In this document: positions 40,701 through 52,700 of the stretch, piece by piece
How the letters are laid out: every line of letters begins with the position of its first letter
Position numbering within the stretch: the first letter of the stretch is position 1
Assembly (NCBI GenBank): GCA_964057225.1
Contig: OZ059897.1
Span: 15,438,001-15,502,000 of the forward strand
Reading direction: 5' to 3'
Length of the DNA stretch: 64,000 nucleotides
DNA from: Auanema rhodensis
Lineage: Eukaryota; Nematoda; Chromadorea; Rhabditida; Rhabditidae
Program-made: the position numbers and the translations under genes
The notes under the pieces: model-generated
Told to the model about the DNA's origin: nothing
The model's database searches: none
Seen by the model: the letters and a program-made list of their open reading frames with translations, nothing else

Positions 40701-41945
40701 AAGCCGACCATTGGGTTTCAGAAGTTAAAAGGGCACCATTGTGCGCCACAAGACGCAGAGATGACATACTCCGAACAACTTTTCCACGAGAATTGAAGAC
40801 TGAAAAACAAAAATATACGAATTGCTTGTGAACCAAAACAGTTATCAGATGCTATTATAAAGTTTTAAAATAATATATATGAATAAAACATACGATCAAA
40901 GTGAGCTTGTCTAACGATATGTACGTCTGGAGCGTAAATGAAGCTAAGAAAAGATCGTCCCAAAATGTCTGAAGGCAAATGCCCCAAATATGGTATAGAT
41001 CTGAAATATATGATTTAATATTAGTGCATAAATACAGTATAAAATAGAAAAATATAAGAAAAGAGGATCTAAGATCGTGATGAATCGGACAAAGCCGACA
41101 CATTTTGATCAAATTTGCATAATCGGCTGAAAGGATAACTAAAGGAATCAATGCGAAAATAGCCTGAGTGATGGAACATATCAATGTAACATCTTATTCT
41201 TTAATGCAATTGATTCCATAAGCTTATATGATACATAAAGAATCAAAAAGAGAAATTAAATTAATAAACTTACGAATTGTCAATATGTGTTACAGTACAA
41301 GCAGCTGAATGCCTTGTCATAAAACTGATAGGCAAAAATGGAGCTGAAGGCGTACAAGCTGGCCGTATGGCCAAAGCTGTGATACTGACGCTATGACGAC
41401 CTTCGAATTGACAGAGAAGCTCACAGGCAGCTGCTACTGGTCCACTGAAAAACAGTAACTTGTAGAATAACAAATGAATTGCATGAAAATTGTGGATACA
41501 GCCTTATTGCGTAAAAGTTAAAGTGAAAATGAATTTTTGACGTGACTACGTAACTATTGCGCCGTCACGAATACACGCTTATTTGTAGATTTTTTTAAAC
41601 TTCCTCATAAATTTAGTTGTTTTGTATCTTAGATAATTCACAAAAACTATGATAAAACAAGGAAATAAATGGGGAAATATTGATTAATTATAAAATATTT
41701 TAAATTATAAAACTTTGTATGTATGTAAGACATTGCAATGGCTATAACGATGTAATAGATGAAACTGAATCTGTATCGATATTATGCATATGCGTAGGCG
41801 TTGTAAACGCTTCGTCAGGACTTTCCCTAAGCATTTGCTCAATTCTAATGAGCATTACGGCTTTGACTGTGGTCCCTCGAGGGATACAATCCAGGGTGGT
41901 CAGTTAAGCCACTCTGGTTGTCCTCATCTATCTCTAGAATCATCC

Positions 41946-42007
<62 letters not shown>

Positions 42008-42444
42008 ATACAATTAGTATTTTCGTTATTCTATATCCCTCTTTGCTTGTCTTCATCATCATCGTCTTCATCTCTTCCCGACCCCCACCCCTGAGGCATT
42101 GCTTGCTTGTCCGAGCTATACTGGCCTCCTTTTATGTGTTGTTCCTCTCTGCGTCTCCGCCAAATTGCACTTGCAAGTCACCGACTGGCACTGACCAGCC
42201 TCTCTTCTCTATACTCTAACGCATATCGTGCATTATGCTGTCTGCGCTCTAAGTTGTTACAACATTCTCTCAATTCGTCAGCGCCTCTGTTGTGTCTCCT
42301 TTTAGCATATTGTATCATATTTCCCACGTAGTTGAATACTCAAGTGTGAATGACCAGCTAGGGTGCAAAAGAAGACAATGCTGTAGAACAGAGAGATGCA
42401 ACTGAGAGATATAGAGAAGAGAAATTGAATAGAACGAGAAATAA

Positions 42445-42477
<33 letters not shown>

Positions 42478-45400
42478 TATGGTATGAGCATGAGTGTAAG
42501 TAGGAAATGAAACCAAATGAGTTTAATCTTATAAGGTTTCATGAATTCGCTAATCTAAATACTCAATATGAAACCAAAAGCCAATTAATTTATGTTATTT
42601 AATAAAACTGAAAAGAAAAATATTAATTGAAAAAGGCCAAAGCACCGAAGACTTCCAAGCTTTTTGTGATATGTAAGAATAATATTGAACTAATTATCAT
42701 TTGAGTGTAAAAATAGTTAATGTTGCAGAAATTTACACAATAATATATTATATCTCTTGCATATAGTTTATCCAATATAATAGATTATTGATTATACTAT
42801 TGACAGATGTTGGAAAAGCTTTTATTTCCTCTTTAGCTCATTCTTCCTCACATCCAATCTCTCATTCAAGCAGACAAAAGAGGAATTGTGCCGCATCAAA
42901 TGAACTTTGATGAAGATGAGAGACAGATAGATAAGAATAAAATATAAATTTCAAAAAACTTAAGAAAACTTACCATTTAAGGCGTGAAAAGATGCGTTGT
43001 TTATGTGTAAATTGAGCTACCGTCAGTAGATGAGATGGAGCAATGCCGTCAAGCAAAGGAAATAGACTCATACCCGTGTGTAAATGCTGAAATAAGAACA
43101 TATTTTTACATATTATCTAATAAAATCTATTAAAAAATATATTATTTTTTTAACCTTTCAAGCTTAATAGTGTTGTTATGATCTTTATGTCCCTGAGTTT
43201 TCTTCAAAAAAAAAAGGTTTTAAAGCGATTTTTAGGTTCTTTTTGTTTGTTTTTTCGTATACTAACGATGGAAGTCATTTTTTATTCTCGCTTTTTCATG
43301 TACACGTTTCTTTTTCCAAGTTTGAGCACCGAAAATCACTTTGCTCAAATGTGCGACGTGCGAAATCGAGAAGCCGATTTCTCCTTCTCAACTGTGTCGT
43401 TCTACTTCTCGCTCTTTACCTCAATCTATACGTATCCATCTACGTTTGCTTCATCGTTTTTCTTTGTTCTTAGTTTGATCTATTTACGGCCAAGATATAT
43501 GTACGTTAAAATGGAAAACGATTTCAAACTGAGCAGAAAGAGAGAGAATTCAACGTCTTAAACCTTTAGGTTTCGTTCATTCTTACCAGCCACGACTCGT
43601 CAACAATTTGAAGCGTTGCGAAGCACGACGATATTAAAGCCTCTCAACCATTTAAGGAGAATAATTGAACACGAAGTTTCAAAGTGTTAAGTCACGGTAA
43701 AGCCATTCAAATGCGATCGCTCTTTTCTTTCACTGTCTATGTGTCTTCGCTATCGGCGAAGTTGTCTTCTTATTCATTTAATCCTCATGAAAAGTTCAAA
43801 TGAATTTCTCTGATTGATTTCGATTACTCAATCAACACAGGCTTCATTACAGCTTCAATCCCCTTTACTCACCAGCTCTGGTCTGAGATAAGATTAAGAA
43901 CATTTTTCTCAACTTTATCTCGACGAATGATGAAGCCTGACAAGCAGTGCCAGTGTTCGCTTGGCTATTCTGACTGCTTTGCAATATACGAAAACATCAG
44001 CCTCGTAATTCGTCTAAAATCATGCTTTTCAAAGGCCGTATCGTCGTTTACCAGGATTCAGATAACCAAATGACTGGCAGGGGGACAACAGTTGTCTTTT
44101 TCTGGAGTCATCATGCTGGGTGGACATCAAAACGGAGTTGTTTATGAAAAAATAAATTGCACGATCAGAAGAACAAGTATTCTGATATATTTCTACGCCC
44201 CTAGTTTTCCTCTTTCTCGTTACTTAAGTTACTCGTTATTTAGGCCTTCTGAATAGCTTGCAATAACAATAATCAGGAGTCCCTTGTAAATGTGAATTGG
44301 CCTTCTGTCTCTCCTTTTCTCTCATGTTCTGTATGCTTTGTTAATAAGAGTAAATGCAGTTTGAGAAAAGCTAGGTCGGAGCTCCCTTAGGCGGTCAAGA
44401 ATCCCCGCCTAAGAGATGAAGACATTGAGAGAAGAGCTTAGTCTCACAAATAAAAGAGAGAAATTGAGTGAGAAAGATGCAGGGTAGTGACCATTATTGG
44501 TCATTCTCATTCATTCGAGCCCACAATCTGCTTCTACTCTCATCATAGCCTGCGGCTGTCTAAAGAGTTCTTTGAGCTCTCCTGTTACACTCCCGATGGA
44601 AAAGGAAATGCAAAGGAATAATTTAACGAATGAGAACTGATACCTTACAAAGGTTAAGCTTGATTTGTAAAAGCCTCTAATGTTTTATTTTACTTGGATA
44701 ATTACTTAAGTAAATGGAAATTCGTATTGTTCATGGTTGGACAACCATTAGATGCGAATGTGTGGTCATTTGCTTGCTCTCTACACTCAAAAAGCAAATT
44801 TTTACCTCCGGCCCAATTTGCTCCGACGTGATGCGTGCTTCCTGAATAATTCCATCTGGCATATCTATTCGAACCGTAAACAGATGTCGACTATCTTTAT
44901 CTTCATTCTGTTGTTCGGAACGATCTTCAGCTTCTGACCACGTATGAGGAGGTGAGAGCTCTATACCAGCAGTACCGCTGGTTACGGCTCCATCCTTCTT
45001 AGGGCAGTCATCTGCTGTTGATGAGTCGTCACTCTGAAAATAAGCCAAATTATCTACGTAATGAGGAATTCTGAATTATAGCTGCTGATATAACAGCCTA
45101 ATCTAGTGGATTAGTCAATTGATTTCTATCATCGGATGTTTTGGTTAAGTTTAGAGATTCAAAGCATTCGTCTGTGGATGTTTTTACGATGACCAGACAA
45201 AGCTGTTTGCAAGATTGAACATACGACTTGAAAGGATGAGGAAGGATGACCAGTAGAAAGAAAGATTAAAGGAAACAGAGAGACACAAATTCTGTAAGCG
45301 AGAGGTAACAAGAGAAAAACAGACATCAGGTTACCATTTTTGAAATAAAAACAAACAAAAAGGATAGGAAAACGTTGTCACTATGGGAAAAATATTTTAT

Positions 45401-45639
45401 TTATAGAAAAATGGATTATTTTTGGATTTACTCTATGAAGAGAATACAAACTTCGGTAAAGCAATATAAATACAATATAGATTGATATATGAAGAATAAA
45501 TTAGATATATCGTCCATTTAATATATAATTATATGAAAAATAAATGGTTAAATCTTACTATTGACGGCTCGAGACGGGAGGTAGCATCATGTGATGTGGA
45601 TTGAGAGCTGACCAGCTCCTTCATTAGCCTCCAAGACGT
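31768..45639 (-). CDS. lin-42: LIN-42, PERIOD-family PAS protein; N-terminus incomplete
   Basis: Exons from the right: 45559-45639, 44806-45033, 42974-43086, 41274-41444, 40894-41000, 40629-40799, 40457-40560, 34737-35228, 34513-34691, 32219-32477, 31768-32172. They join in phase to about 769 residues; a first exon is still missing. SIPYLGHLPSDILG, SFIYAPDVHIVRQAHFDL and ETQWSAYINPWTKRMEM mark the PERIOD-type PAS domain. After a His/Ala-rich linker come VDLGAYIDRIVETLVVN, the SYQ motif (LSYTQINCLENVHRLLKSQS) and the LT motif (PLTREALMQHNKRWEEEYRD), then PPPPPGKNYE and a Ser/Thr/Pro-rich tail. LIN-42 times larval development and moulting and represses heterochronic microRNA expression. Exon 40457-40560 ends in a GC donor before a 5.2-kb intron. 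Several other introns are also long (1-2 kb) and full of GA/CT microsatellites. Confidence 0.93.
37973..38023. repeat. Inverted repeat / hairpin in the large lin-42 intron
   Basis: ACTCTCCGG (37973-37981) and CCGGAGAGT (38015-38023) can pair as a perfect 9-bp stem around a 33-base loop rich in GGCAG/GCAG. It lies next to the GC-rich island at 38.2-38.6 kb. The function is unknown. Confidence 0.4.
38180..38590. other. GC-rich island inside the 5.2-kb lin-42 intron
   Basis: This is about 400 bases with clearly higher GC content than the rest of the window. Long open frames overlap on both strands and in several frames, which is what GC-rich sequence gives by chance. No family resemblance was found in any frame. 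Its place, upstream of the exon that begins the SYQ/LT half of LIN-42, makes it a candidate alternative promoter or first exon for a short isoform like C. elegans LIN-42A. That role is inference only. Confidence 0.35.
41949..42003. repeat. CT dinucleotide microsatellite
   Basis: About 26 consecutive CT units lie in the lin-42 intron between exons 41274-41444 and 42974-43086. A GA-rich run in the opposite sense lies at 42445-42475 in the same intron, so the pre-mRNA could fold back on itself. Confidence 0.9.
44386..44413. repeat. Short perfect hairpin in a lin-42 intron
   Basis: CTTAGGCGG (44386-44394) and CCGCCTAAG (44405-44413) form a perfect 9-bp stem with a 10-base loop. The core TAGGCGG also occurs near 32626 in another lin-42 intron. 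It is seen directly; a role as a binding site or RNA structure is a guess. Confidence 0.45.
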
Positions 45640-48600
45640 CTAAAATACATTAAAAATGAAAAATTGAAACTGTATTGAAAACGAGAGAAAGAACAATTAT
45701 AAATTGTAAAGACAAAAGAGAAAAAAATGCCGATAAATCATGATAAATTGAAAATAATAGAATAGTTGTAGAAAGAAGAAGGTCGAAGTAATAGTGAGGA
45801 GAATATATAAATTTGTATAAAATTCCGTTTGAATGAAAAGGAAGAAGCTTATTATGAAGACGATGGCTTGCGGTCAGCACTACCATTATGCCTGTTGTGA
45901 CTCATAAATCTGGTCATTATCATCATGCAGAGCAATAGAACGTATAGATAAAGACAACGATAGAGAACCCAAAGAGCTTGGAAGAACGCATAGTGGACAA
46001 AGAGCCAGATGGTTATGCGGTTTTGGAGCAAACTGAGAGATATGTACGAGAAGGCATGGAGAAATTACAGAGAAACTGAGAAAGAGAGAGGGAGAGAAGA
46101 GGAAATAGATAGAGAGAGAAAAGAAGGGATGTAGAAACAATATTCAAAACTAAATTAGTTAGGCAGCTAAAGAGAAGAGAAAACGACAAAAGGACAAGAG
46201 GAACAGAACGTTAAAGAGAATATTGCGTATGAAACGGACCAGCCGGTCGACATCAGAAGATATACAAGCTTGTCTGGTATTTAGATGAGTAAGTAAGCTC
46301 CAGATATACAGAAGAGTTGGAATATATGTGAAGAAATAATCATTAACATAATTGATTAATATTAAAAACAATAACAATAAATTATTATTTAATAATATAA
46401 TAATTATATTAAATAAATAAATATAAATTATACGTATAATATAAGAAAATAAAGAAATACAAATGAAAAACATTTGAAATGACTATTATTAAAATATGTG
46501 TATAGTACAAACACAATAAGAAACAAACTGTAAGTGAAACATGGAAAGAAGGTTTGAAAAAGGCTGAAGACGACGATTCGACGTTTATTGAGGTCTCATC
46601 ACACATCAATGCCGTAATAGGACAACGTACCAGGTGCAGACTGCGCTAATCTATTTCGGTCAGTCGCCGACGGACACGGCAACAACGTTAAAGATGCAAC
46701 AACGCTGTCGACGATGGCGACGGTGACGATGAGCCGTGAATCCTGATCGGCCTTCGTTTTACGGATTTCTGATGCACTATTTGATAAATTCAAATTTTAA
46801 TATGCATGGTGGTACTGAACGGATGCAATATGATTAGAATGACTGAGGTATTCGTAGACAATACGTTAGAATGCGTGTGTAGTTCACGTATAATGCTCAC
46901 GTACTTTTCATTTTTGAATGGAAATGGTTGAATCTGGCTGTGTTAAAATGAAAAGAGAGAGAGAGTTAAGGGATTGAAACTTTTTTTGTTTGAAAATTAT
47001 CTATTTTTTTGTAATAGCGAATATAATATGTATAGGACGATCAATGAAGATTTATATATAATAAACAAGAATATTGAGAAAACTTGAACGAAATAGAAGT
47101 AACCGGAGTTGAATATCGTACCAGTTTCGTTAAACGATAAATCTAACTTAAGCTGATGAACCTTGCTTTGAAAATGTCGAGTGAATAGTTTATGTTTGAA
47201 ATGGACAGAAACAAATTCACGTTTTGTGAGAATTAAAAAATGAAAAAAGGAGATGAGCTATGATGATGGATGAATGAATGTACCGGAGGTTAGTTTAGTG
47301 GCTAAGAAGGGATGAACGATGGATGAGATACATCTACATAGACTGAGCACCAAGACAGTGCGTGGATTGCATTGATGATGAGGATTCGAGATCTTCATCT
47401 TCGTTAACGGAAGGCAGTGTCATGTATGTATGTCTCTGTGTGGATCGGTGCTAATGATGGTGGTTCGTAGTGTTGGTAGTAGAGTAGTGTTTAGAAGAGG
47501 ATACAAAATAGATAAAGAGAGTGTTAAGACGAAAGAAAAGACTAAAGAGCGTCGATGAATGAGAGAGAGGCAGAGAGTTAGAGAAAGAACGGGGACGGAC
47601 GGATGGATGGACGGACGGACGACGGACGGACGGGGGGGAGTCCCCCTTCGTCGACCGACTGGTAGAGGGTTGTACGACGCCGCCAGCAAATGCAATAAGG
47701 TCAGACAGCCGCGAACAGCCCGGTACGGACAGATCAGACAGAGAATGAGAGAAAAGTAGAAACCTACAACGACGACGATGAAGAAGGTGAAGAAGGTAGT
47801 GAAGAAGTTGGTGAAGAAGAAGAAGAAGAAGAAGAAGAAGAACGACGACGGCTACGTTAACGACAACGTCGTAACTGATCAAGAGAATAGAATTAAACGT
47901 GGAAAATACAAGAAGAAATATGAATATGATAGTTAAAGGTTGTTATAAATCAGAAAGAATTGGCAACGTTTTTAAAAGTTTTTAGGCAAAGACGCAAAAA
48001 AGTGTAAAATCTATTGAGCTACAGGTTTAATTTGAAAGGTGTGAGGGCACATGGAGGGAATTTGAATGATGTATTCAAACGAAAAAAAAAGATTTAAACA
48101 TTATTTCTAAAGCAAAAACTTGTTAAATACGTTGAAAAAAAAGAATTGCAGGTGTTAGTTAACCAAGAGCACAGTACTAAATAGTGGATACAGTGCAAAA
48201 AAAAATTAAAAGTGAGAGATACACTGGAGAGAAAAGATCAAAAAAAAAAGTTTTTGAAAATGAAAAGGTCATTTGAAATTTGAAAATAAAAATAAAATAA
48301 CTGAATTCTAATGAATTTGAAAACTTTTTTTTTGCTTTTCTTCATCGAAATTTTTTTTTTCAGAATAAAAGTGTGTGGTGAAGAAAAAAATCAGAAACAA
48401 ACAATTCTTCGCGATTGCAATGGGATAGAATGGAGAACGAAGAGTATATGTGTGAAAAGGGACAACGCAAAAAAGCGAGAAAAAACGCTTGTTTGTTTGT
48501 TTATTTTAAAATTTCTATTTCTGAAAAAAGTAGGATTACTTAATCCAGATATAAATTACTCTGGAGTGGGTTGAAGAAATATAGAAGATTAAACATATCA

Positions 48601-49351
48601 TGATTTAGAAATGAATGAACTGAAGTTTATTGACGTGACAATAACTTTGGAAGCCCTAAGGGTTAAATAACCGGCCACCATGTTGAGGAGAATAGACTAG
48701 ATCGGGCTAGAGACTGATATGGGGAAGGGCCGATTGACCGAGCCTTCACCCACATCTTCAGTCGTCATCGTCGTTAGTCGTACCAGCCAGGCTGACCCGT
48801 AGACAAGATAATCGACGATGAGAAGACCTAAGGCTTTCGTGCCCTGATCAGAGATGGAAGAAAATGCTTTACATGGTTACAAGTCAGTTGCAAAGGGAAA
48901 TACGATTGATATACGCTGATACGGAAAATCGTGAAGGAGATCTCGCAGATACAGAATCTTTTGGATATTCGATATCAAATTCTGAGCTGTCAGTTTGCGC
49001 TTGATGATCAGTGCTGGTCAGATACCACAAAACTTGAAACATGTAAATCATTAAAGAGAAACTCGAAAATACGAGCAGAATTGGTTATATCAACCTAGGT
49101 GCTCTCTCTCATGTATTTTCATTACAATGATATTGAACAGGAACGTCCTCAATCTCTCGTCATCAGCATCATCTGCGGGCTACCTTTCTAGCACCTCTGA
49201 ATAGTTGCCTTTGAATTTCAACCATCTGAACCTCACTCGTCCGTGCCTGACACCATCAGAGAAAAATGACCACAGATGATTGGAGAGACAGGACGGACGA
49301 TGGACTGGACAATCAAACGACCGTCCATCCATCCGCCAATACACAGCTAAC

Positions 49352-49441
49352 CGCGATGGCCTGCTGGTGTGTATACTGCTGCTGCTCCTGGTACAGCAAC
49401 TTGACTAGTATGACTACTGCTGTGTCTTGGGACGACAACAT
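49352..49441 (-). CDS. lin-42: Candidate first coding exon of lin-42
   Basis: This 90-base frame starts with ATG and encodes 30 residues beginning MLSSQDTAVVILVKLLYQEQ. It sits between an acceptor-like ggtatag three bases upstream and a donor gttagc. Its phase (0) matches the first supported lin-42 exon at 45559-45639. There is no homology support, and two other phase-0 ATG frames on the same strand (about 50.5 and 52.5 kb) are alternatives. Confidence 0.28.
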
Positions 49442-49701
49442 GCCCTATACCACAAACAGACACGCACAACAGATTCTTTACTCCATAACAAAAAGGTTTG
49501 CGGTTGCTGGTTAGCATTGATGTGCCCATTGAAGGACAAAGCAAAGCCTTCGTTATCGAATTGGCATTTCCCAAATTTGAAAGAAAAATGAATGAGATTG
49601 ATAGAGTTAGAAATGAGAAATAAAAGAAGAGAATATTGAGAGAACGAATGGGATAGATTTCGAACTTGCATTCACCTTTCATAGAAGATTGGTCGAAAAG
49701 G

Positions 49702-49736
<35 letters not shown>

Positions 49737-52700
49737 AGAGATTGAAAAGCAATTTCTTTATCATGTTTCAGACAGTTCATGATGTTGAAAACCTAAAATC
49801 TGCACTTTATGAACAATCAGAAAAAAATACTTTAAACATATTGATGAAATGGTCAGGTAAATATAAGATCGGCATCATGGTCATCAACATTGGGGGGAAA
49901 AAAACTTTAAAAACTGGTATAAAGGAGAAACCGGAAAGGAAGTACAGCCTTTGATTTTTTTTCAATTGTTATACAGCCACATTAATACTATATTAGAATA
50001 TACCCTCAAAAATCAAATATAATATTGTTACTAAGTCAAATGAATAATTTCTTGAAATATGAAGTAACCAGAGATCTACATGTGTCAAATTATGCTTATT
50101 ATGCTTATTATTATAAAATGAATAACCAGAAAACAACTTGAATTATAGAAAAGATAAACATTTCAAAGAGTATTGACGCTAGCTTAGAAACAAAGCCGGG
50201 CTAAGATCCAGGAGCAATATGAAGCTAAAGTTGATGCTGATGAACAGAAAATGATTGGTTAAAGAAGGATTGGATGACAAATTGCTGTCTAAGATGGTTA
50301 AAGACAATGAACAAAAAACAATGAAGATAAAGTCCACAAAGAACAAGCAACAGTGGAGCAAAATCGTTTCGGGAGAGCGTAAGAGAGTTTGTGATGGAAC
50401 TAGTGTAAGTCAGCGGCGAGCACGCGAAAAGCAATGATTTCGACTATAAGATGATCGGAAAGAAGGAGAATAAGAAGAAGAAATACTACAGAACAGTGTG
50501 TGATTCGTGAGCAAACAGATACCGAGTAGCCATCAAGCGAAACCCAGCGGTCTAGTCGATGACCACGATCATCTCTTATTCGCTTGTGTGCTGCTCGTTG
50601 ACGGTGTCGTTCGCTCATGTCTCTGTTGGACGCATGTCATCGTTGCGTTGTTGGAGACATCGTTTCAGCCGTTACGGAATTTATGTTGGCGCTTATGAGC
50701 AAGAGCTTGTTAATCATGACGGACAACAAGTTAGTGATTGGAGATTGACTAGAATTAGTATTCCACATGAAAAAGCTTATAATGAATCATAAAATGTATA
50801 AAGCAACATTCTTTCAAATGATTTTTTTCAAAAATTTGAAACAAAAAAATAATTTTTTACACCCATAAACAAGCAGACATCAACAACAGACATTTATCAA
50901 AAAAAAAAGGAGACAGAAGTGACTGAAAACCGTCTGAGTGGACGAATTTCGAGCTTGAGAACTTAAGGATGAAAATTATAAGAGGATCCGTTTAGTGAAC
51001 CATAAAAGAACTGAATGCTACAATAGTGAGATGCTGCTACGACAATCGTGAAACCGACTTGAAACAGTGAATTTGACGATTGGAATCGAATATGCATCAC
51101 AAGATCGTCAATTGCGACGTGCGAGATTAAGAACAATGAGAAGACGATGACTAAAGCTAGAAACACGAAGGTTGCATCCCAACCACAAAGGTAGCATATC
51201 GTCCACAAAATACAGGAAAAGGATGAGAAACAGAGCAATTATTAAAGAAAAAAAGAATTCTGTTCTTCTGGCTAATCTAAAGTATTTAATGGACAAAACT
51301 GTATCTATAGTATTGATGGCGATAAAGAGAGAGAGAGAGAGGGAAAGAAGGAGAGTGTGACAAAGAGAAAGGGGGGTATGTCTGGAATATAGGACGGATA
51401 TAGCTGCAGGCTTCAACACAACAAATAGAGATAGAAGGAAAATGTTATGAAGAACAAGGAATATGAGATAGAATGTTGAAAACGACAACTTCTGTATGAT
51501 TACGAATTGAAGACAACAAATACAATGAGAATGAAGTAAAGATTGTGTCATCATATCAATCGAATTATTGTTTAGAATTACAATATGATATTAGGTTGAT
51601 AAAGATCTAATGTGATATGAAAAAATTTAAAAAATAATTTTAAGATAATTCATTCTATTTCATAATTTTTCAAAAAAAAAAAATCAAATTCATATAAAAC
51701 CAATTGATGATTGTTAAAATTTCTGATGAAAAATGAAAGAAAACGGGAAAATCGAGAAGAAAAGCTTCGAAGTTAAATGAAAGTTGGGATAGAAATAGGA
51801 ATGAATTCTAGATCAAGAATAGACTATTGCTGAGGGAAAGCTGGAAGACACAGAGGGTGCAAAGAAGAAAAAGCGAAACAGGCAATGAGAGAGAGAGAGC
51901 GTATAAGCTGAAGCGAGGGAGAACTGTTCAAGTATCTCATATACGATCTCTATCTTTAGATCTTATTCTCGACATCATTATATGAAGCTAGAACTCTCGT
52001 AGACGAACTGGGTGATGGGCTACGAATAAAAGCACCGGAGGGCTAGACGGATAGAACAAGAGAGTGGAGGAGAGGGAAAGAGAAGCGTCGCCTGTCGTTC
52101 CAGGGCTGGAAAATGAACAGCAATGAACGGGAAAAGCAAAGAAGATGAGAAGAATGTGGTTGATAGACTATACGAGAATAGGAGATGTATCAACTATTCA
52201 TTACTATAAATTGGATTAAAGTTATAAATCAATAAATAGCCTGAGGGCAATAGGAACAAATAGATAACCGACGGTAAAATCAGATGATCTCTTAGGTTAT
52301 GTTCAGCTGTTAAATAATGTTGAAGATGCTTATCCTGTTCTTTCAATCCGTATCGTCTGAATATCAGTTCTGGATTGTTGAATACATGAATACACTAAAG
52401 CAAGATGGGCCAATACTACGATATAATGATCAAATGGCTGGTATTCTTTCGTGCTTACTTAGATAAATACATTCACATATACACGGATTCAGATTTAACG
52501 GAACTTGAAAGAAAGTGAAATCGTGTAAGAATTGTAGCTTCAGCAGCAGAATTGGACATCAGTGTCCTCAGTGAATAGTACGAGTAGTCAAGATACGACG
52601 GAAAGCCTGGTGGCCGAAACGGAAGAAGCTGGACCGCCAGAGCTTTTTTGTGCCCGATGAGTGACACGAACGCCCTGAGGCTATAGAAGAGGAGGAAAGA

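Noticed and set aside
43178-43561. Plus-strand frame of 127 residues rich in Phe, Ser and Tyr
   Set aside because: It is antisense within a lin-42 intron, low in complexity, and has no splice sites.
47420-47882. Minus-strand frames with Leu runs and Pro/Ser/Val-His-Pro repeats
   Set aside because: They come from a GAA repeat and a GGAC/GGAT repeat, so they read as simple sequence rather than a gene.
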